Below, piece after piece: positions 46,037 to 58,063 of a DNA stretch of 64,000 nucleotides. The first letter of the stretch is position 1; each line of letters begins with the position of its first letter. The notes under the pieces are model-generated. The model worked only from the letters and a program-made list of their open reading frames with translations. It searched no databases and was not told the origin of the DNA. The stretch lies in the NCBI GenBank assembly GCA_020064725.1, contig JAGTWJ010000007.1:248001-312000 (forward strand), read 5' to 3'. This DNA is from Drechslerella dactyloides (lineage: Eukaryota > Ascomycota > Orbiliomycetes > Orbiliales > Orbiliaceae). The translations under genes and the position numbers were made by a program.

Positions 46037-47125
46037 TTTATCGCAGTAGCTTCTGCTGTTGATCACAGTTTCACTGCTTAACTTACTGACAATTATTGGA
46101 GCAGTCCAGAATATTGAAATCTGAGTAATACCTTCGTGCGTGTCTGGCCCGCGAGACCAAGTAATACTGCAACCACTTAGGAGGAGCGAGGACCGAAGCT
46201 TCGAAGTTGGGACGTTTGTATCGTTTGATTTATGGTGTACGGGTATCTCATCTACAGCTGCAATGAGGGAGCCTGCGATGGGAGTCTCCTGGTTGGTTCT
46301 GCATCTGGCGTAAAGAGCCCTGGAACTCCTGTTATAACCAGATTAGTAGCGCAATATATACTCGAATTAACAAAGCCAAAGGTGCATATAAATATATGCG
46401 AACTTTTTTCGCATTTTCAAGCATACGTATATACTTTTACGAGACCATCGTGTCTCATATACATTTACCTACTTATTCATTTGAATCATGGTACATCAAT
46501 TTCAGGACCCAGTAATGCTTGCATAATTTGATCCCACGGTTCAGGATAACCTATCAGCACACGCCTTTGTCGGCCTCGCCGATGAACCGACAGAGGTTGG
46601 CTCTCTGTTTCTGCACTCCATATGAATTTTAGCTATTATTTTAGCCATTATTTACGCTAGACTTCGCGGCGATCAGGTCGCCATGGCTCTACCTGCGTAC
46701 TGCGTTGCTAGGTTTGAAGTGCATATTGAACTTCTGCACGCGCTGTTTTCGCAGCTGCACACTCCTCAGATACATGTTTTACCCAATTGGCCAGTTGCAC
46801 CATGCCTAATTCTGTCAAATTAACGCCTATAGGACATCGGCGGCCTGCTTTAGAGGTAAAGGTGCTGATACAACAACTGCTCTTCTTAGAAAAATCGCAC
46901 GTGGTCAATCATAGCTAAAACCCAAGATTGACCTGCAGACACCCCGCTCATCCTAGTCCCAAGTCGCGAGTCGTTGATCTATCTATGATAGTGCATAAAT
47001 TCCAGCCAGTCCGCAGGTCTATTCAACACGCGCTTCCAGACCCCACACCTCTTATTACTTTCACGCGAACATCTTGGTCAAACCCAAGCCGAATAACTCC
47101 GCTGTATGCTTTAGGCTCGGCCTCT
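46037..47125. other. Intergenic, nothing firm
   Basis: About 1.1 kb with no supported gene. Open stretches at 46232-46531 and 46708-46908 lack coding character. Confidence 0.45.
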
Positions 47126-48483
47126 TTAGCTGTGCTGCATTATCTGCATGAGGATCAACAGGCGCTGTTCATCGCGCAAAGATTCCATGCTATGGCGATA
47201 CACCCAGGACATTAGCAAATTTGGTTAGCACAGCGGCCGGATGACACAAGGAATCATGTGTTATGCTCATGATACTCGCGCTTTTAAATCAACCTCAGGG
47301 AAAGCAAGAGTACAAGTAGCCAACATCTCGTCGAGTGACACGACATATGCATAACTGAAAATGGAACTGGAGATAGAAAGTCACTTACCAGGATTCTAAC
47401 CCAGGGTATGACTTTTGCAGACATTGACCAAGTCTTTTCACGACTTCTTTCAGGAGCGCGGGAACTTTCTCGAAGGTCTCACGGTATTTCCCTGGGCAAT
47501 CTTTTGACTGGGTCAAGTAGCAGACTGCACTAGTCGTCAATGCCAATCTCGCCAGGTCGGAGGGCTTGAAATCGGTGTATACGATCTCCGCGTACTGGCA
47601 CAGTATCTCGCTATCATAGTTCTGGAAGAGTAATTGGCATTGATAGGTTGGGGCGCCAGTCTCAGTCCGACTCGCGGGGCAACAGCAGTCCCCGAAGATA
47701 TCGCCTGGGATTTCAACTTCTCCTTTCATGCCTAGCTTCTTAGCAAGCGCTTCTAGCTTGATCGGAAAGAGCACCTCTTCTGCTCCAGCGGAGCGAGGCG
47801 CCTCTCCAGGTGAGTGCCGACCCTTATTGCGATAATGATTGAGGTACTTATCGCGGGGATAGCCAGGCAGGTGGACAAAGCCCGGGTCGAGGGTAGCCCT
47901 ATCGTCTGTGTACGAGTAAGCGAGAAGGTGAACAAAACTCTTGGGATCAGTGTTCTCTAGCTCCACTACCGCATGGCCCTCTTCTTGATCTGTAGCCAGC
48001 TCCGCGAATACCCGTCTCATACTTGGCATTGCAGCCCATACAACCATTTTGTGACATTTGACGACGGTTGATGGAATGCCAGCTGCACTTGGAGCTATGA
48101 AGAATTTGCAGTCTGTATGTTGCTGTTTCACAAAGAGTTTCCAGACACTACCTCATCGTCACGAATTATGTCGTTAGCAGTTGGAGTTAGCCATACGTAA
48201 GCATACTGATCTGTCGTGCTGAAGCTAGCTAAGTACTTAGAATGATATGGGTTTCACCAAAGACTAGGCTACATCTAACGCCGTTCCAACTTAGGAACCA
48301 GGCAAGCTGAGCGTATGTAATCTCGTAAAACAGACCCTTCCTTGCGTTGCTAGCATATGTATGAGACGGTGCAGCGTACCTTTCAACGTAATCTTGAATA
48401 CCTTCGTTCTGATAGTCGTCAGGTTTAGGGATAAAGTCGTTCGCAAAAGCCTCTAGGGGGTTCACAACAACTGCACTCTCCAT
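47126..48483 (-). CDS. BTB/POZ-like protein, tandem paralogue D
   Basis: Three minus-strand exons: 48380-48483, 47389-48147 and 47126-47189, both introns phase 2, giving 308 aa. Exon 1 starts MESAVVVNPLEAFANDFIPK. Exon 2 opens VWKLFVKQQHTDCKFFIAPS, then KCHKMVVWAAMPSMRRVFAE (BTB core), GDCCCPASRTETG and ETFEKVPALLKEVVKRLGQC. The stop TAA of the plain ORF overlaps the GTAAGT donor, as in the other three paralogues. The third exon follows GCTAAC and GCTAAT branch-like sites and CCATAG and encodes MESLRDEQRLLILMQIMQHS. Intron 1 is long (about 230 nt) and intron 2 about 200 nt. Confidence 0.72.
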
Positions 48484-49402
48484 CTTGCCAAGATCAGTTG
48501 CTATAGGTGAGTGTAAATTGTGGTTCGAAACTATCCAGGCTGAAGCAAGATTCACAGATTGTATTTAGGGGTATGTCTTCAGGCTAAACAGTAAATGTAT
48601 TAGATGGATGCAGTGTCGTGCTCAAGAGAATCTTATGAGCCCTTCTAGAAGGATCAAAGCCTTCCACAATAACCCACAAACTTCTTTTTGTGTAAATTTT
48701 ATGAATACAATTGTTATATATGAGCATACACATCACTCATCCCGTCAGGCATGTTCTAGCTAAGTGGAGCATATCAGTCGCGAAACTAATGTCCGGAAAG
48801 ATATGCGATAAATTCAACGATTCTGCTGATGTCTCGAAGCCGGCAAGACCAGGAATTCGAGAAAATGAATTCCCTGTAACCTGCACCCTTGACGTCACCA
48901 GCCCCGCAAAAAGGCGCTGGAAGAGCTGAGGCTCTAAAACCTGATAATCACTTACATTTCTCCTTTACCTTGACTTTTCCGCACCAGCTCGGTCTAAAAT
49001 GTAACAATATCGTTATTCCCAATGGCCAGTATGCTATGCGCCAATCGACTTATAATTATATCATCTCCAAAGGTTGTACATACGTATTTACGTATGTACG
49101 TATGCATATGTAATATGATAATACAGGTTGGTTGCTCACGCGGAACCTGTAAGTACAGGCCCATTTCAAATACATAAAAGTCTCCGTGGCGGAAGTACCA
49201 AGCTCCAATAACAGGGGTTATTAAATCGTATCCGAATTATAAATCTCCTGCAACGAACATTAAATGACACTATTGCAAAGTAAGCGCTTGAGCGGGCTCC
49301 CGGCTGTGCGTTCTTCATTATTTCCAATATTAGCATCTAGATATATATCTAGCGACTACCTCAACTCTCGGAGCAAAGGTCCATATGCCTCCTCGCCATC
49401 CT
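48484..49402. other. Intergenic, nothing recognised
   Basis: It includes an alternating TACGTATGTACGTATG-like run near 49085. No supported gene. Confidence 0.45.
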
Positions 49403-51014
49403 CTACGTCGCGCCAACCGTGACCCAAGAGGTATGTCTATCTTCCTCGGCCGCTCCGCCAATACCCGTATCGTGAGTAGTAATACTTCGCTCCAGTGTGC
49501 CTGCTGCGCTTCTTCTGTCAAGCAAAGAAACATTGAAACTCGAACGTTCAATCACCGGTAACCAATGGCGGCTCATCCGCTCAGATTTACGATAATTTAA
49601 CTCCGTGGCGATTCGCTCCGCAAGTTCACCCAGCTCTCCGCTCCCCAGGAGTTCCTCTACCCCAACCCCCGTTACCTTACCGCCTATCGATTGCCGCGCA
49701 ACTCGTTGGACCGTTCGATCGATAAGCATTCTGAACGCAGGTAGACAGGTCACGATGATCGCCCAAGCTGGTTCCATCGGCCATAGAAGCGCAATAGATA
49801 CCCCAGATTCGTCGTGAAAGCGGATGTGGCCCTCCAGCAACGTACTTGAGATTACCCCGTTGAATATCATTAAGCCCAAGCAACCGAAACCCGAAGCGAA
49901 AATTATAGCCGTTGAGATTTTCTCGGCTCGCGAGATGTTGTACAGGCGGAAAATTACGAAAAGAGGGAGGATATAGACTGATATGATGGCATTCAGTTAG
50001 TAACGTCGGATAGTTAAAAGTTCGACTGTAGCCCTGCAGAAGCTTCGAAGGCCTGAAGGTAACGCTTACCCAGTATTTCAGTTGTCGCATGGCTGATCAG
50101 AATTGTTAGAAGCACTTGGCCATAAGAGAAGGGGTTACATCTATGAAACAATGGATTCAATGGTCCTTCGAGCTCAGGAGACTCAGGCGGCCTATACTCA
50201 GAGAGATTTAGCGATTTAATTAGTTGTGCTATCTCTTGTGAATGCCTTTAACGAAAGTTCGTTCATACCAAGCAGTTTCCAGCGGCCAGCACCAGAACAA
50301 TACCATGAACGTTGTAACCAAATATCCCACAATAGTGAGCCCCAATGTAAAGTGTAAAGCCATCCGAGTTTTCCTTAGAATCCCAGGAATTATCGTGTAG
50401 TAGAAGCATATCCAAATGAGCTTGACGCAATATAACGGCGTGTAATAGAGGATCTTCATGGCCCATGTCATCTTCAAGAACAACCACAAGCCAAAGTTAG
50501 CGCATACATATATATAGATCGATCGAGAATCTAGATGTTAAGAACATCCAATCATACCTTGTAGCTAAGGTTCAGCATATGTATTTGGCCCCTCTCATCG
50601 GGCGTAACGAAGGTTTCATTCGAGGTATCGTAGTAGGAGTTATGCATGATCCAGTCCTTCTGGTAAAGATATGCGCCAGTCTCCAGAGACATCCCAATAG
50701 CAAATGTAAGCCACGCAAAAGCAAGAATTCCATCTTCAATATTGACGATGCTTCGGTGCCACCGAAGAGTAATCCGCAGGACCACAAAGATGAAGGTGAT
50801 AGCGATGAGAGAAAGCTCACACTTCTAGATAATTTCCCACTAGACGTCAGTATACAACTTGTAAAGTCTCAAACGATGAATGACAGAGGGTATTACTCAC
50901 TGCTACCAGAGATGGACGCAAGGGGCTTATTGTATCATAGTGCTCAACGGGGATCTGTAACTCAGGCCTCTGGAGATTGGCGAGCAGGACCAAAGCCGGT
51001 GACAGTGTAGCCAT
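49403..51014 (-). CDS. Fungal rhodopsin-domain (Pth11-related) integral membrane protein
   Basis: Five minus-strand exons: 50901-51014, 50558-50824, 50269-50471, 50070-50191 and 49403-49977, giving 426 aa with all phases consistent. The protein has about seven membrane segments and the layout of the fungus-specific rhodopsin-domain family. These include LIAITFIFVVLRITLRWH, ILAFAWLTFAIGMSLETGAY, IVGYLVTTFMVLFWCWPLET, VYILPLFVIFRLYNISRAEK and MEPAWAIIVTCLPAFRML. The charged pair after TM helices and the W-P-x-E-x-A-W motif before the extracellular loop fit. There is no CFEM cysteine domain. The C-terminal tail is cytosolic and Ser/Arg-rich. A sensing or signalling role at the plasma membrane is the usual guess; no ligand is known. 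Confidence 0.78.
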
Positions 51015-51909
51015 CAAGGTTCTCCGGCCTCAACATGCTCACTAGTGGGACCACTAAACTATTGACCACCGGAACATAGGCATGTGTAAGTACTGGGACT
51101 TTGGGCTTTATTCTGATCTGTAAATTTGCAAGTTAAAATTGTGATATCGTACCCCTCCGAGAGTCGTGAGCTGAAAACCAGAAGCACATTAAAAAGATAA
51201 TCTCCAGAACATACAACAAAATAAATTCCCACGCTACCAGATCATATCGGTCATCCGGTGACAAAAACCTGCTGGCCGGCCACGATATCAGTCGATCGGA
51301 TCGTATCCCTGGCACGATGAAATCGCGAGAGGTAGACACGATCGAATGGTAGGAATTTAACGGTCCGGATAACACCCCGACTAGCCCATTCATCCAAGGG
51401 GCAAATAGTGACGCGATACACTGCATATTCGCGTGGAAAGATACAGCTGCCTCTTCAGGTAACGGGCTGAGGTTTATCAACTGCCACATCAGTCTTGTCC
51501 ACCTGCCCATGGTGCCTAAATCGATTCGCGCCTTCAAGGATAATTGCTGAGTATGTATAAGTCGAGACTGCATAGAAGGGAGATACAGGCATGAGACAGG
51601 CGTATTATCGTTTGTACTATGGAATTGGGATGAGACAGCTTCCCGTCTCCGCGGTCTCGATGCGAGGCAGAGTATGTGCAGTACGGGGCACCAATCTAAC
51701 TAAAACTAACCATGAGACCTTGTTGAGACAAACGCCAGGCACCGTATGCAAGACTGCCCAAGCGGACCGATTTTGCTTCCTGTTGCAATTGGTAAGCGAA
51801 ATGTGTTGAGCGACCGGATACACTTATCTAAGCTCAACCTCACCTCTCCCAGGATCCTGCTTCCTCACTCACTCTCCCCATCGACACTTTCTCTCCACCT
51901 GCGGTCACG
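51015..51909. other. Divergent intergenic region with a possible small ORF
   Basis: A 146-codon minus-strand ORF at 51133-51573 starts at an ATG (MQSRLIHTQQLSLKARIDLG) and ends in one hydrophobic helix (FILLYVLEIIFLMCFWFSAH). It could be a small membrane protein or a relic linked to the adjacent rhodopsin-domain gene. I rate it uncertain. The right end is the promoter of the cyclin gene, CT-rich before 51910. Confidence 0.35.
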
Positions 51910-53220
51910 ATGACCGAAGACAACCTATACCTCGCCTCCACCCAGTGCAAGACCTGGTCCTTCGGCCCCTCCACTCTCGCGACCATACGGCAGAACACTA
52001 ATGCTGCTGGCATCCGCTCCATCAAGCGCGGATGGAAACGCGCTCGCATCGAGGCCTCCTCGGCAAACACGCCCGCCGTCACCCCGATCCCCTCCAGCGC
52101 GAGCACGCCCATACCCGGCGCTGCCCCCACGCCATCGATTGACCCGACGGCTATCCCGGATCCAGAGTCGCTGACGCCCGCCGAAGAGCTCACGCTTGTG
52201 CACTACTACATTTTGCGCCTAATCGATATGTCCGACGTATTCTCGTTTCCCTCGAACGTCAAGTCCACCGCCTGCGTCTTCTTGTCCCGCTTCCATCTAC
52301 ACCATTCCGTACAGTCGTACCATCCGAAACACCTCATTCCAACGATTCTCTTCCTCGCTACAAAGACCGAGAACCACTACATACCGCTGTCGGAGTTTTG
52401 CAAACGCGTGCCAAAGCTGACGCCCGAAGCGGTGTTGAAGCACGAGTTCACGGTCGCCGGTGGCGTTCGCTGGGACTTCGATGTCAGACATCCGCTACGG
52501 GCTGCAGAGGGTGGTATAATGGAACTTCTTACCGCCCTGGCAGTAACAGCGAACGGCAGTAGCGACACAGGACTGCAGGCTTTGAAAGAGAGGCTGGCGC
52601 CGAATCCGACGCGAAGGGTGCAGGACGCTCATGGGCGGATGAAAGGCTTTTTGACAAAGGAGGCGCTTGTGTCCGACGTGTATTATCACTACACGCCGCC
52701 GCAGGTATTCTTGGGAGCGCTATGGTTAGCGGATAAGGATGTAGCGGAGGCCTACATCGAATGGCGATTCGGCGAGAACTCGACGATGGGCAGGGTGACG
52801 AAGAAGCGGAAACGAGATAAACGAGGCAAGGATGGCCTCGTGGCCAAGGATAAGAACGGGGAGAAGGAGGAGGATACACCTTCGGAAGCCGCGAAAGGCC
52901 CGCCACTCGCGCCGAAATTACTATCCGTCATACAAAGCTGCGCTGGAATGATGACCGATGCGCGAGCGTTCGAGAAAACCCCTGTAGAGGAGCTGAAGCG
53001 TATCGACAAGAAGCTTCATCGCTGCCAGAATCCCCAAAAGTTTCTAGGCGCAGGGATAGCCATCGGTGCTGGCTCATCAGATGGCGGGCCCAAGAAACCG
53101 CCAGAGGATGCTGGGGCGAGGAAGCAAGTCGAGGAGGGTATAGTAGTTGGGAAGGCGGACGAGCGAAAGCGGAAAGTAGAAGACGACCTATTCGGTGGAA
53201 GTTTACCTGTGAAAGTCTAA
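51910..53220 (+). CDS. ccl1: TFIIH/CAK cyclin H subunit (Ccl1-like)
   Basis: Single exon, 436 aa. Known Ccl1/cyclin H partners the kinase Kin28/Cdk7 in TFIIH, which phosphorylates the RNA polymerase II tail. The diagnostic N-terminus is present: LASTQCKTWSFGPSTLATIR, matching the family's STQ-x-x-x-W-x-F pattern. The first cyclin fold follows after a Pro/Ala/Thr-rich insert (about residues 55-90): LVHYYILRLIDMSDVFSFPS, ACVFLSRFHLHHSVQSYHPK, ILFLATKTENHYIPLSEFCK. The insert is longer than usual. A basic segment (KKRKRDKRGKDGLVAKDKNG) and a Lys/Glu-rich end suggest a nuclear protein. It converges with the WD40 gene, 486 nt apart. Confidence 0.85.
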   Translation: MTEDNLYLASTQCKTWSFGPSTLATIRQNTNAAGIRSIKRGWKRARIEASSANTPAVTPIPSSASTPIPGAAPTPSIDPTAIPDPESLTPAEELTLVHYYILRLIDMSDVFSFPSNVKSTACVFLSRFHLHHSVQSYHPKHLIPTILFLATKTENHYIPLSEFCKRVPKLTPEAVLKHEFTVAGGVRWDFDVRHPLRAAEGGIMELLTALAVTANGSSDTGLQALKERLAPNPTRRVQDAHGRMKGFLTKEALVSDVYYHYTPPQVFLGALWLADKDVAEAYIEWRFGENSTMGRVTKKRKRDKRGKDGLVAKDKNGEKEEDTPSEAAKGPPLAPKLLSVIQSCAGMMTDARAFEKTPVEELKRIDKKLHRCQNPQKFLGAGIAIGAGSSDGGPKKPPEDAGARKQVEEGIVVGKADERKRKVEDDLFGGSLPVKV

Positions 53221-53706
53221 AAGACGATACCCAGGAGCTTCTGGGAGGACTCCCCACGAAATTGGTATCAGTTTTTTTGGAATACCCTGCGATGTCATCC
53301 CCCAGAATATAGAACGAAGTATACTGGCTAGTAAAGCCCAGCGATATATATATCTCGCTTAAATTATTAGAGTATCGGAAGAAAAGCAAATAGAGCTGCT
53401 TTCTAGGAGATCCCACTCTCAAGGGAGATCCCATTCACAATCTATTGGAACATGTTGTATTCGTACCGCTGTCTCCAGACTCCTTGAGTTGAAATCCTTA
53501 ATGAAAATCCTGGTATCTCTATATTGCTTTAATTGGATATAGATAAGCATTCAGTACCTATACTGCCACCACCATCCGAGGGTATAGTCTGTGCATTCAT
53601 GAGGTCAATGTCATGTTGAGAGCTAAATCCTTTTCGATTCAAAGCCAAGTCGTCCACCACACTATCGTACAATAAGGCCGCCGATCAGACCAGCACTTGA
53701 TATAAT
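53221..53706. other. Intergenic between convergent genes
   Basis: Nothing specific recognised. Confidence 0.5.
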
Positions 53707-55549
53707 CTAAAATCGCTTCTGCCGCTTCGCCCGATCTTCTTCCTCCTCCTCATCCTCATCTTGCTCATTGCTATATATCGTGACCGGCTGCGTCTCCTTC
53801 CACGCACCCGTGAACATCGGGTCCGTCTTCGCCTTGTCCGCGTATCTGAGCAGAGCCTCTCTGGGATCCTCATCCCGCATGCCGCTTAACGCCACATTCT
53901 TCTTGATGTGCTCTTCATCCGGTGTGGACTTCGCGAAGGGCGTAGTGTGTGGCTTGAACGGCTTGTAGGCATTTGCAAGGGTGCTTGCTGCCGCCAGGGA
54001 CTTGGTCTTTGACGGCAGGACAGCATTGGGGAGGTATATCGCATCGGCGTTGATGCCTGTCGCGATGTCAGTGGTCAGTGAGGCGTCGTCGTCTAGATGA
54101 CGCTTCTTCAGTGCGTTGCTCAGAATCGTGAGGGCGCCACGGGCTGAAGTTTTAGGCGAGTATAGTATCTTCACGGTGGCGTCAGCGGAGGTAGTGAAGA
54201 TCTGGTTGAGACGCGGGTGCCAGAGCGTCGCGATTACAGCAGCCGAAGGGGTGACCGGGACGGTACTCTCGGAGCGCAGCGTTGCAGGAGATAGTATATG
54301 CAGATTGCCGCCTGAATCAGAGGTGAGTACGCTCGAGGAGTCTGGGCTCGAGGAGTCTGGAGAGAACGAGATGGTGGTGTCTTGTGAGAATGCTGGAAGG
54401 TCCGTGCGGGTCATGATGGGTTTCTTGAACTTTCTCGTATCCCAAGCTGTGGATTAATCGAATTAGCAATGATGCCTCCGTGGTAGCACAGGATGATACT
54501 TCAGACTCACATTTTACTGTCCCGTCCATCCCCCGGCTGACCATCAGGTTGCCATCTTTCGAGAAGGCGATGCTGCATACACCCGCCTCCTTTTCGTGCG
54601 CTTCCTCGACCGTCGCCATCGGCCGACTGAACGGGCCTCCATCGCCACCCCATAATGTCAGACTTCCATCTTGCGACCCAGCACCTAACAGCTTTTTCCC
54701 GCCCTGCGTTGGATCATCCCATTTGACGCACATTACCCTCGTCCGCCCTCCCTTCGACGTCCGCGACTTGACCACTATGACCTCCTTCTGCTGCCGCTTC
54801 TGGTTGACATCCCATATCCTGACCGTTGAGTCGGAGCTACATGTTACCAGCAGATTCTTGTCCGTGGGATGCCACGTCCCGCCGAGGACCTCGGACACGT
54901 GGCCTTTCGTGTTATTCATATCGCGAAGATACTGGTCGCCTTTGACAAACTCGACAAGCTCGTAGCCGTCTCGGTCGAAGACCTTGGCCTGCGCGCAGGA
55001 AGGTATCACAAGGATGCTGTCGCCATTGTTCGAGAATTCGGCTTTGTGGACAAGGTGTCCCTCGCGCGGTTCGACGGTCTTGAAGGAGTGGAGGTGGTTC
55101 GAAGCCATGCCCGTGAAGTCGTAGAACTTGATATTCGAGTCATGCGACGCTGTGACCATGCGCATCCCCGAGGGGTCGAGCGACACGGACGTAACAGCTT
55201 TCTCGTGGTCCTTAATGGCTAGCTCGTGGGAGGTAGGTAGTTCATCTTCGTCGGAATCATCGGAATCGTCAGAATCGTCATCGTCGTTCGAGCTTCCCCG
55301 GTCATCACTACCATTGTCGGCCTGGGCAGTTAACTTCAGTGGTGGAGCGGTGGTAGTGGAGGGCGCCAGAGAGGGATTGCCGCGATCTGGTTTACTGTGC
55401 TTGACAGCGCCTTTGACCGGGGCTTGCTTTCCGAAAGACTTTGGCAGGAAGGCGGCCATGGGATCGTTCGGGTCCACGAACGGAGAATCGATGACGAGAT
55501 CATCGTCATCGGACGGGCCGACGGCTTTCCGCTTGCCCTTCCCGCTCAT
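53707..55549 (-). CDS. WD40 repeat protein, WDR70/gastrulation-defective type
   Basis: Two minus-strand exons, 54511-55549 and 53707-54446, joined in phase 1 (GTGAGT..CCACAG), giving 592 aa. The start MSGKGKRKAVGPSDDDDLVI is followed by an acidic linker (DDDDSDDSDDSDEDELPTSH) and the conserved entry into the propeller, AIKDHEKAVTSVSLDPSGMR. WD repeats include CSSDSTVRIWDVNQKRQQKE, GAGSQDGSLTLWGGD and the junction VKSWDTRKFKKPIMTRTDLP, which fits this family well. The C-terminus ends with an acidic and basic tail (DEDEEEEEDRAKRQKRF), probably a nuclear signal. Family members are nuclear and have been linked to DNA damage responses and splicing; the role here is inferred. Confidence 0.85.
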
Positions 55550-55977
55550 CGCTGCGTCGGAGGCGTCGATGCGCTTGACGGGGTGTAGGTTGTCGAAGGA
55601 TTCGTGATGTCTGAAATGTGGTATTACCGTGACGTGATGTTGCGAGCCAAAGCCACCAACGCAGACCACTCGTTTAAGTCGGACTTACATTTACGCGATG
55701 CACAACCAGCCAGGCGTGAGTTAAGCTACTGTAGCCAGGCACCCGAAAGAAATATGATTTTGAACTCACGACAAGGCAGAAGTATAATGTATGACTATCG
55801 TACCAATTAATTAAATCAGATGCTATCTAATATCAATACCTATTTAATATCCAGTTCCACCGCTAAAAATTCAACCCGCAGAACAAATCATAATCAAGCA
55901 GATTCCGAGGAGAATTTTAAAAGGACTCATGCAGATTCGGACACCAAAGGGATCGTAACTCATATACCATCATCCGT
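55550..55977. other. Intergenic, promoter of the WD40 gene
   Basis: Nothing specific recognised. The frame of the WD40 gene stays open to 55669, but the first good Met is at 55549. Confidence 0.45.
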
Positions 55978-58063
55978 TCAGAACTCAAGGATATCAAGAT
56001 CGCTTTCAATCTCGATATCGGAGTCGCGTCTAACCGTTCGATAGCGGGGCATCGGCAACGGCGGAGAGTCGTATATGCCGCGACCGGGGAGGGTATCCCT
56101 ACCCGTATTTATTTCGTCGTCATTGTCAAAGCGGATGGATGACTGGCGAGCATCTTCCCAGAAGCCATCTGGAATTCGCGCTTCGAAGAGATACGACCAA
56201 GCGCACAACTTAAGCGCAAGGATTTTCGAGAGGTCTGTATACCGCCTGAGTTTTGGTCTCTCATGATCTCCTGCACCATCATAGCGGATGATGTAGTATG
56301 CGGGGTTCTGTACATCGACCTCGACATAGCGTTCAGATCGGCTGCCGACACCCACGATGACAGCCTCCAGTTTCGGTCGCTGTTTATAGTGGGACATGGA
56401 ATGCTCCCAGAGCTTCTTAACGAAGCGAGTAACACCGGTTTCATGATCATTCCGATGCCGGGGCTGGTCATATGTCGATGGCAGCAGTCGAAGGACCCGT
56501 AGGTTATGAATAAGCGGAATCTGGAAGAAGACCGTCAATGTTAGTTCGATTAGGTATGAGCACTAGTGAGAGGGCTTGTATATTACATTTTCCCATTGCA
56601 CATTCGGCATCGCGAGCTCTTCCAGGAGGGGCCAGTTCTCGGAATTGAGTGGATACTGGCAGGTATCAGGATCCCAGAACGTTTGCATGCACAAGCAGTC
56701 ACCCTCCTCCAGGCGAAGGCCCAAGAATCCGCACCCGAGCCAGAGTCGTTTTAGAGAATCTCGATGCTCAAATACAGGCTCGATGTCCGAGATAAAGATG
56801 TTGCCATGCGAATTTAGCTTCAGTGTATGCAGCGGTTGAAGTTTGTGGAAGAATATCCGCATCGACCCCGCAGGCCAGAAGCAGCTGTTCGTCTGGAAAG
56901 ACCGGATGCTAGCACCCCCTCTGTCTATCAGGTCAAGAATAAAGTTGTGCGAATAGTCGCAGCTGTTCAACCGAAGTCGGGTCAGGCGGTGGCAGTTCTC
57001 AACGAGATGGCCAAAGAGATCCAAGAATCCCGGGAAATGCGTGTCGAATGATATTTCAAGCCTTTCCAGGCTCGGCAGGCTGATCTTAGGATCCGATCGC
57101 TTTCGAGACTGAATCTCGCGGCTACCAGGTGAGAATCGCGCCCCGGTGTGACTAGCCCGAGTCGGGCTCATGCATGAAGAACCAATATTTAATTCTCGAA
57201 GAGAGCCTGCGCAGCGCCTCAATGTCTGTAATATTGGAAGAACAAGCTCCTCTTTGAACTCTCCGAACTCGAGACACTCGAGATTCAAAGCGCCTTGAGC
57301 AGACTCCAACTCTGCAATCTCGCCACGATCTTGTTGCTTCTGAATTCCAACGCGTCCCAACTTTAGAGTCCGCAGGTTAGGTTGCGACTTGAGGATGAGC
57401 GCGAAGCATTTTGTAGATATATCACAATTCGGGATACTAAACAATTGCAAAGCAATTAGCCGCAATTCCACAGTTAAAGTCTTGTAGACGCGTTGACAAA
57501 CCTAATACTCTGGAAATTTTCCAAGTCCGCATTGCCGAGTTTCTGCAACACTAGTCGCAGCAGAAAATCATCTCGGTCATTCAGCGTGTTCCTTTGTCGG
57601 GGCAGATGAGACATCGATGCTGGCGGCGGGATATATGCATCCTGCCTCATTGCCCTAGGGGTCCGTTCCGGCGGCGCGATCACGAACTCGCGCACATAGT
57701 TCAGCGCCCGCGCCGACGAATTGAGCACACTATCAACAGCCTCTACATCTAGGCAGTGTTCTTCGCAACATGGGTATCGCCGACTGTTGGTGCAGTCGTG
57801 AGGAACAGCGTCAAGTCGTAAGCTTAGACGGCGATATAGAATCGGAGATACTATGTGGAGAGCTATCGAGCCCGAAAGGGCAAAATTCTTGAGATCCTTC
57901 TTCGGAACCTAGGCAAACGCCAGTTATTAGTTACTATCTCCGAGAGGACCCTGCCGAATGCATTATTTCGACGCGGCTGATGATAATTCCAGCGTGAGCT
58001 TACATATTGGAATATGGCCTCCAGAACCTCCGGCGGAACTTGCAACAACCCAACGGACGACAT
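55978..58063 (-). CDS. F-box protein with leucine-rich segments
   Basis: Four minus-strand exons: 58004-58063, 57502-57908, 56587-57436 and 55978-56520, giving 619 aa with consistent phases. The F-box starts at the N-terminus (MSSVGLLQVPPEVLEAIFQY) and is split by the first intron, continuing VPKKDLKNFALSGSIALHIV. Irregular leucine-rich repeats follow: SQPNLRTLKLGRVG, GALNLECLEFGEFKEELVLP, CRRCAGSLRELNIGSS-type and CHRLTRLRLNSCDYSHNFIL. The intron at 57437-57501 removes an in-frame stop. An upstream ATG at 58138 is in frame with exon 1 and could extend the protein by 25 residues. Typical of SCF substrate adaptors; the target is unknown. Confidence 0.78.

Noticed and set aside
54480..55607. 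Several plus-strand ORFs over the WD40 gene
   Set aside because: They are antisense shadows of a GC-rich coding exon with clear WD repeats.
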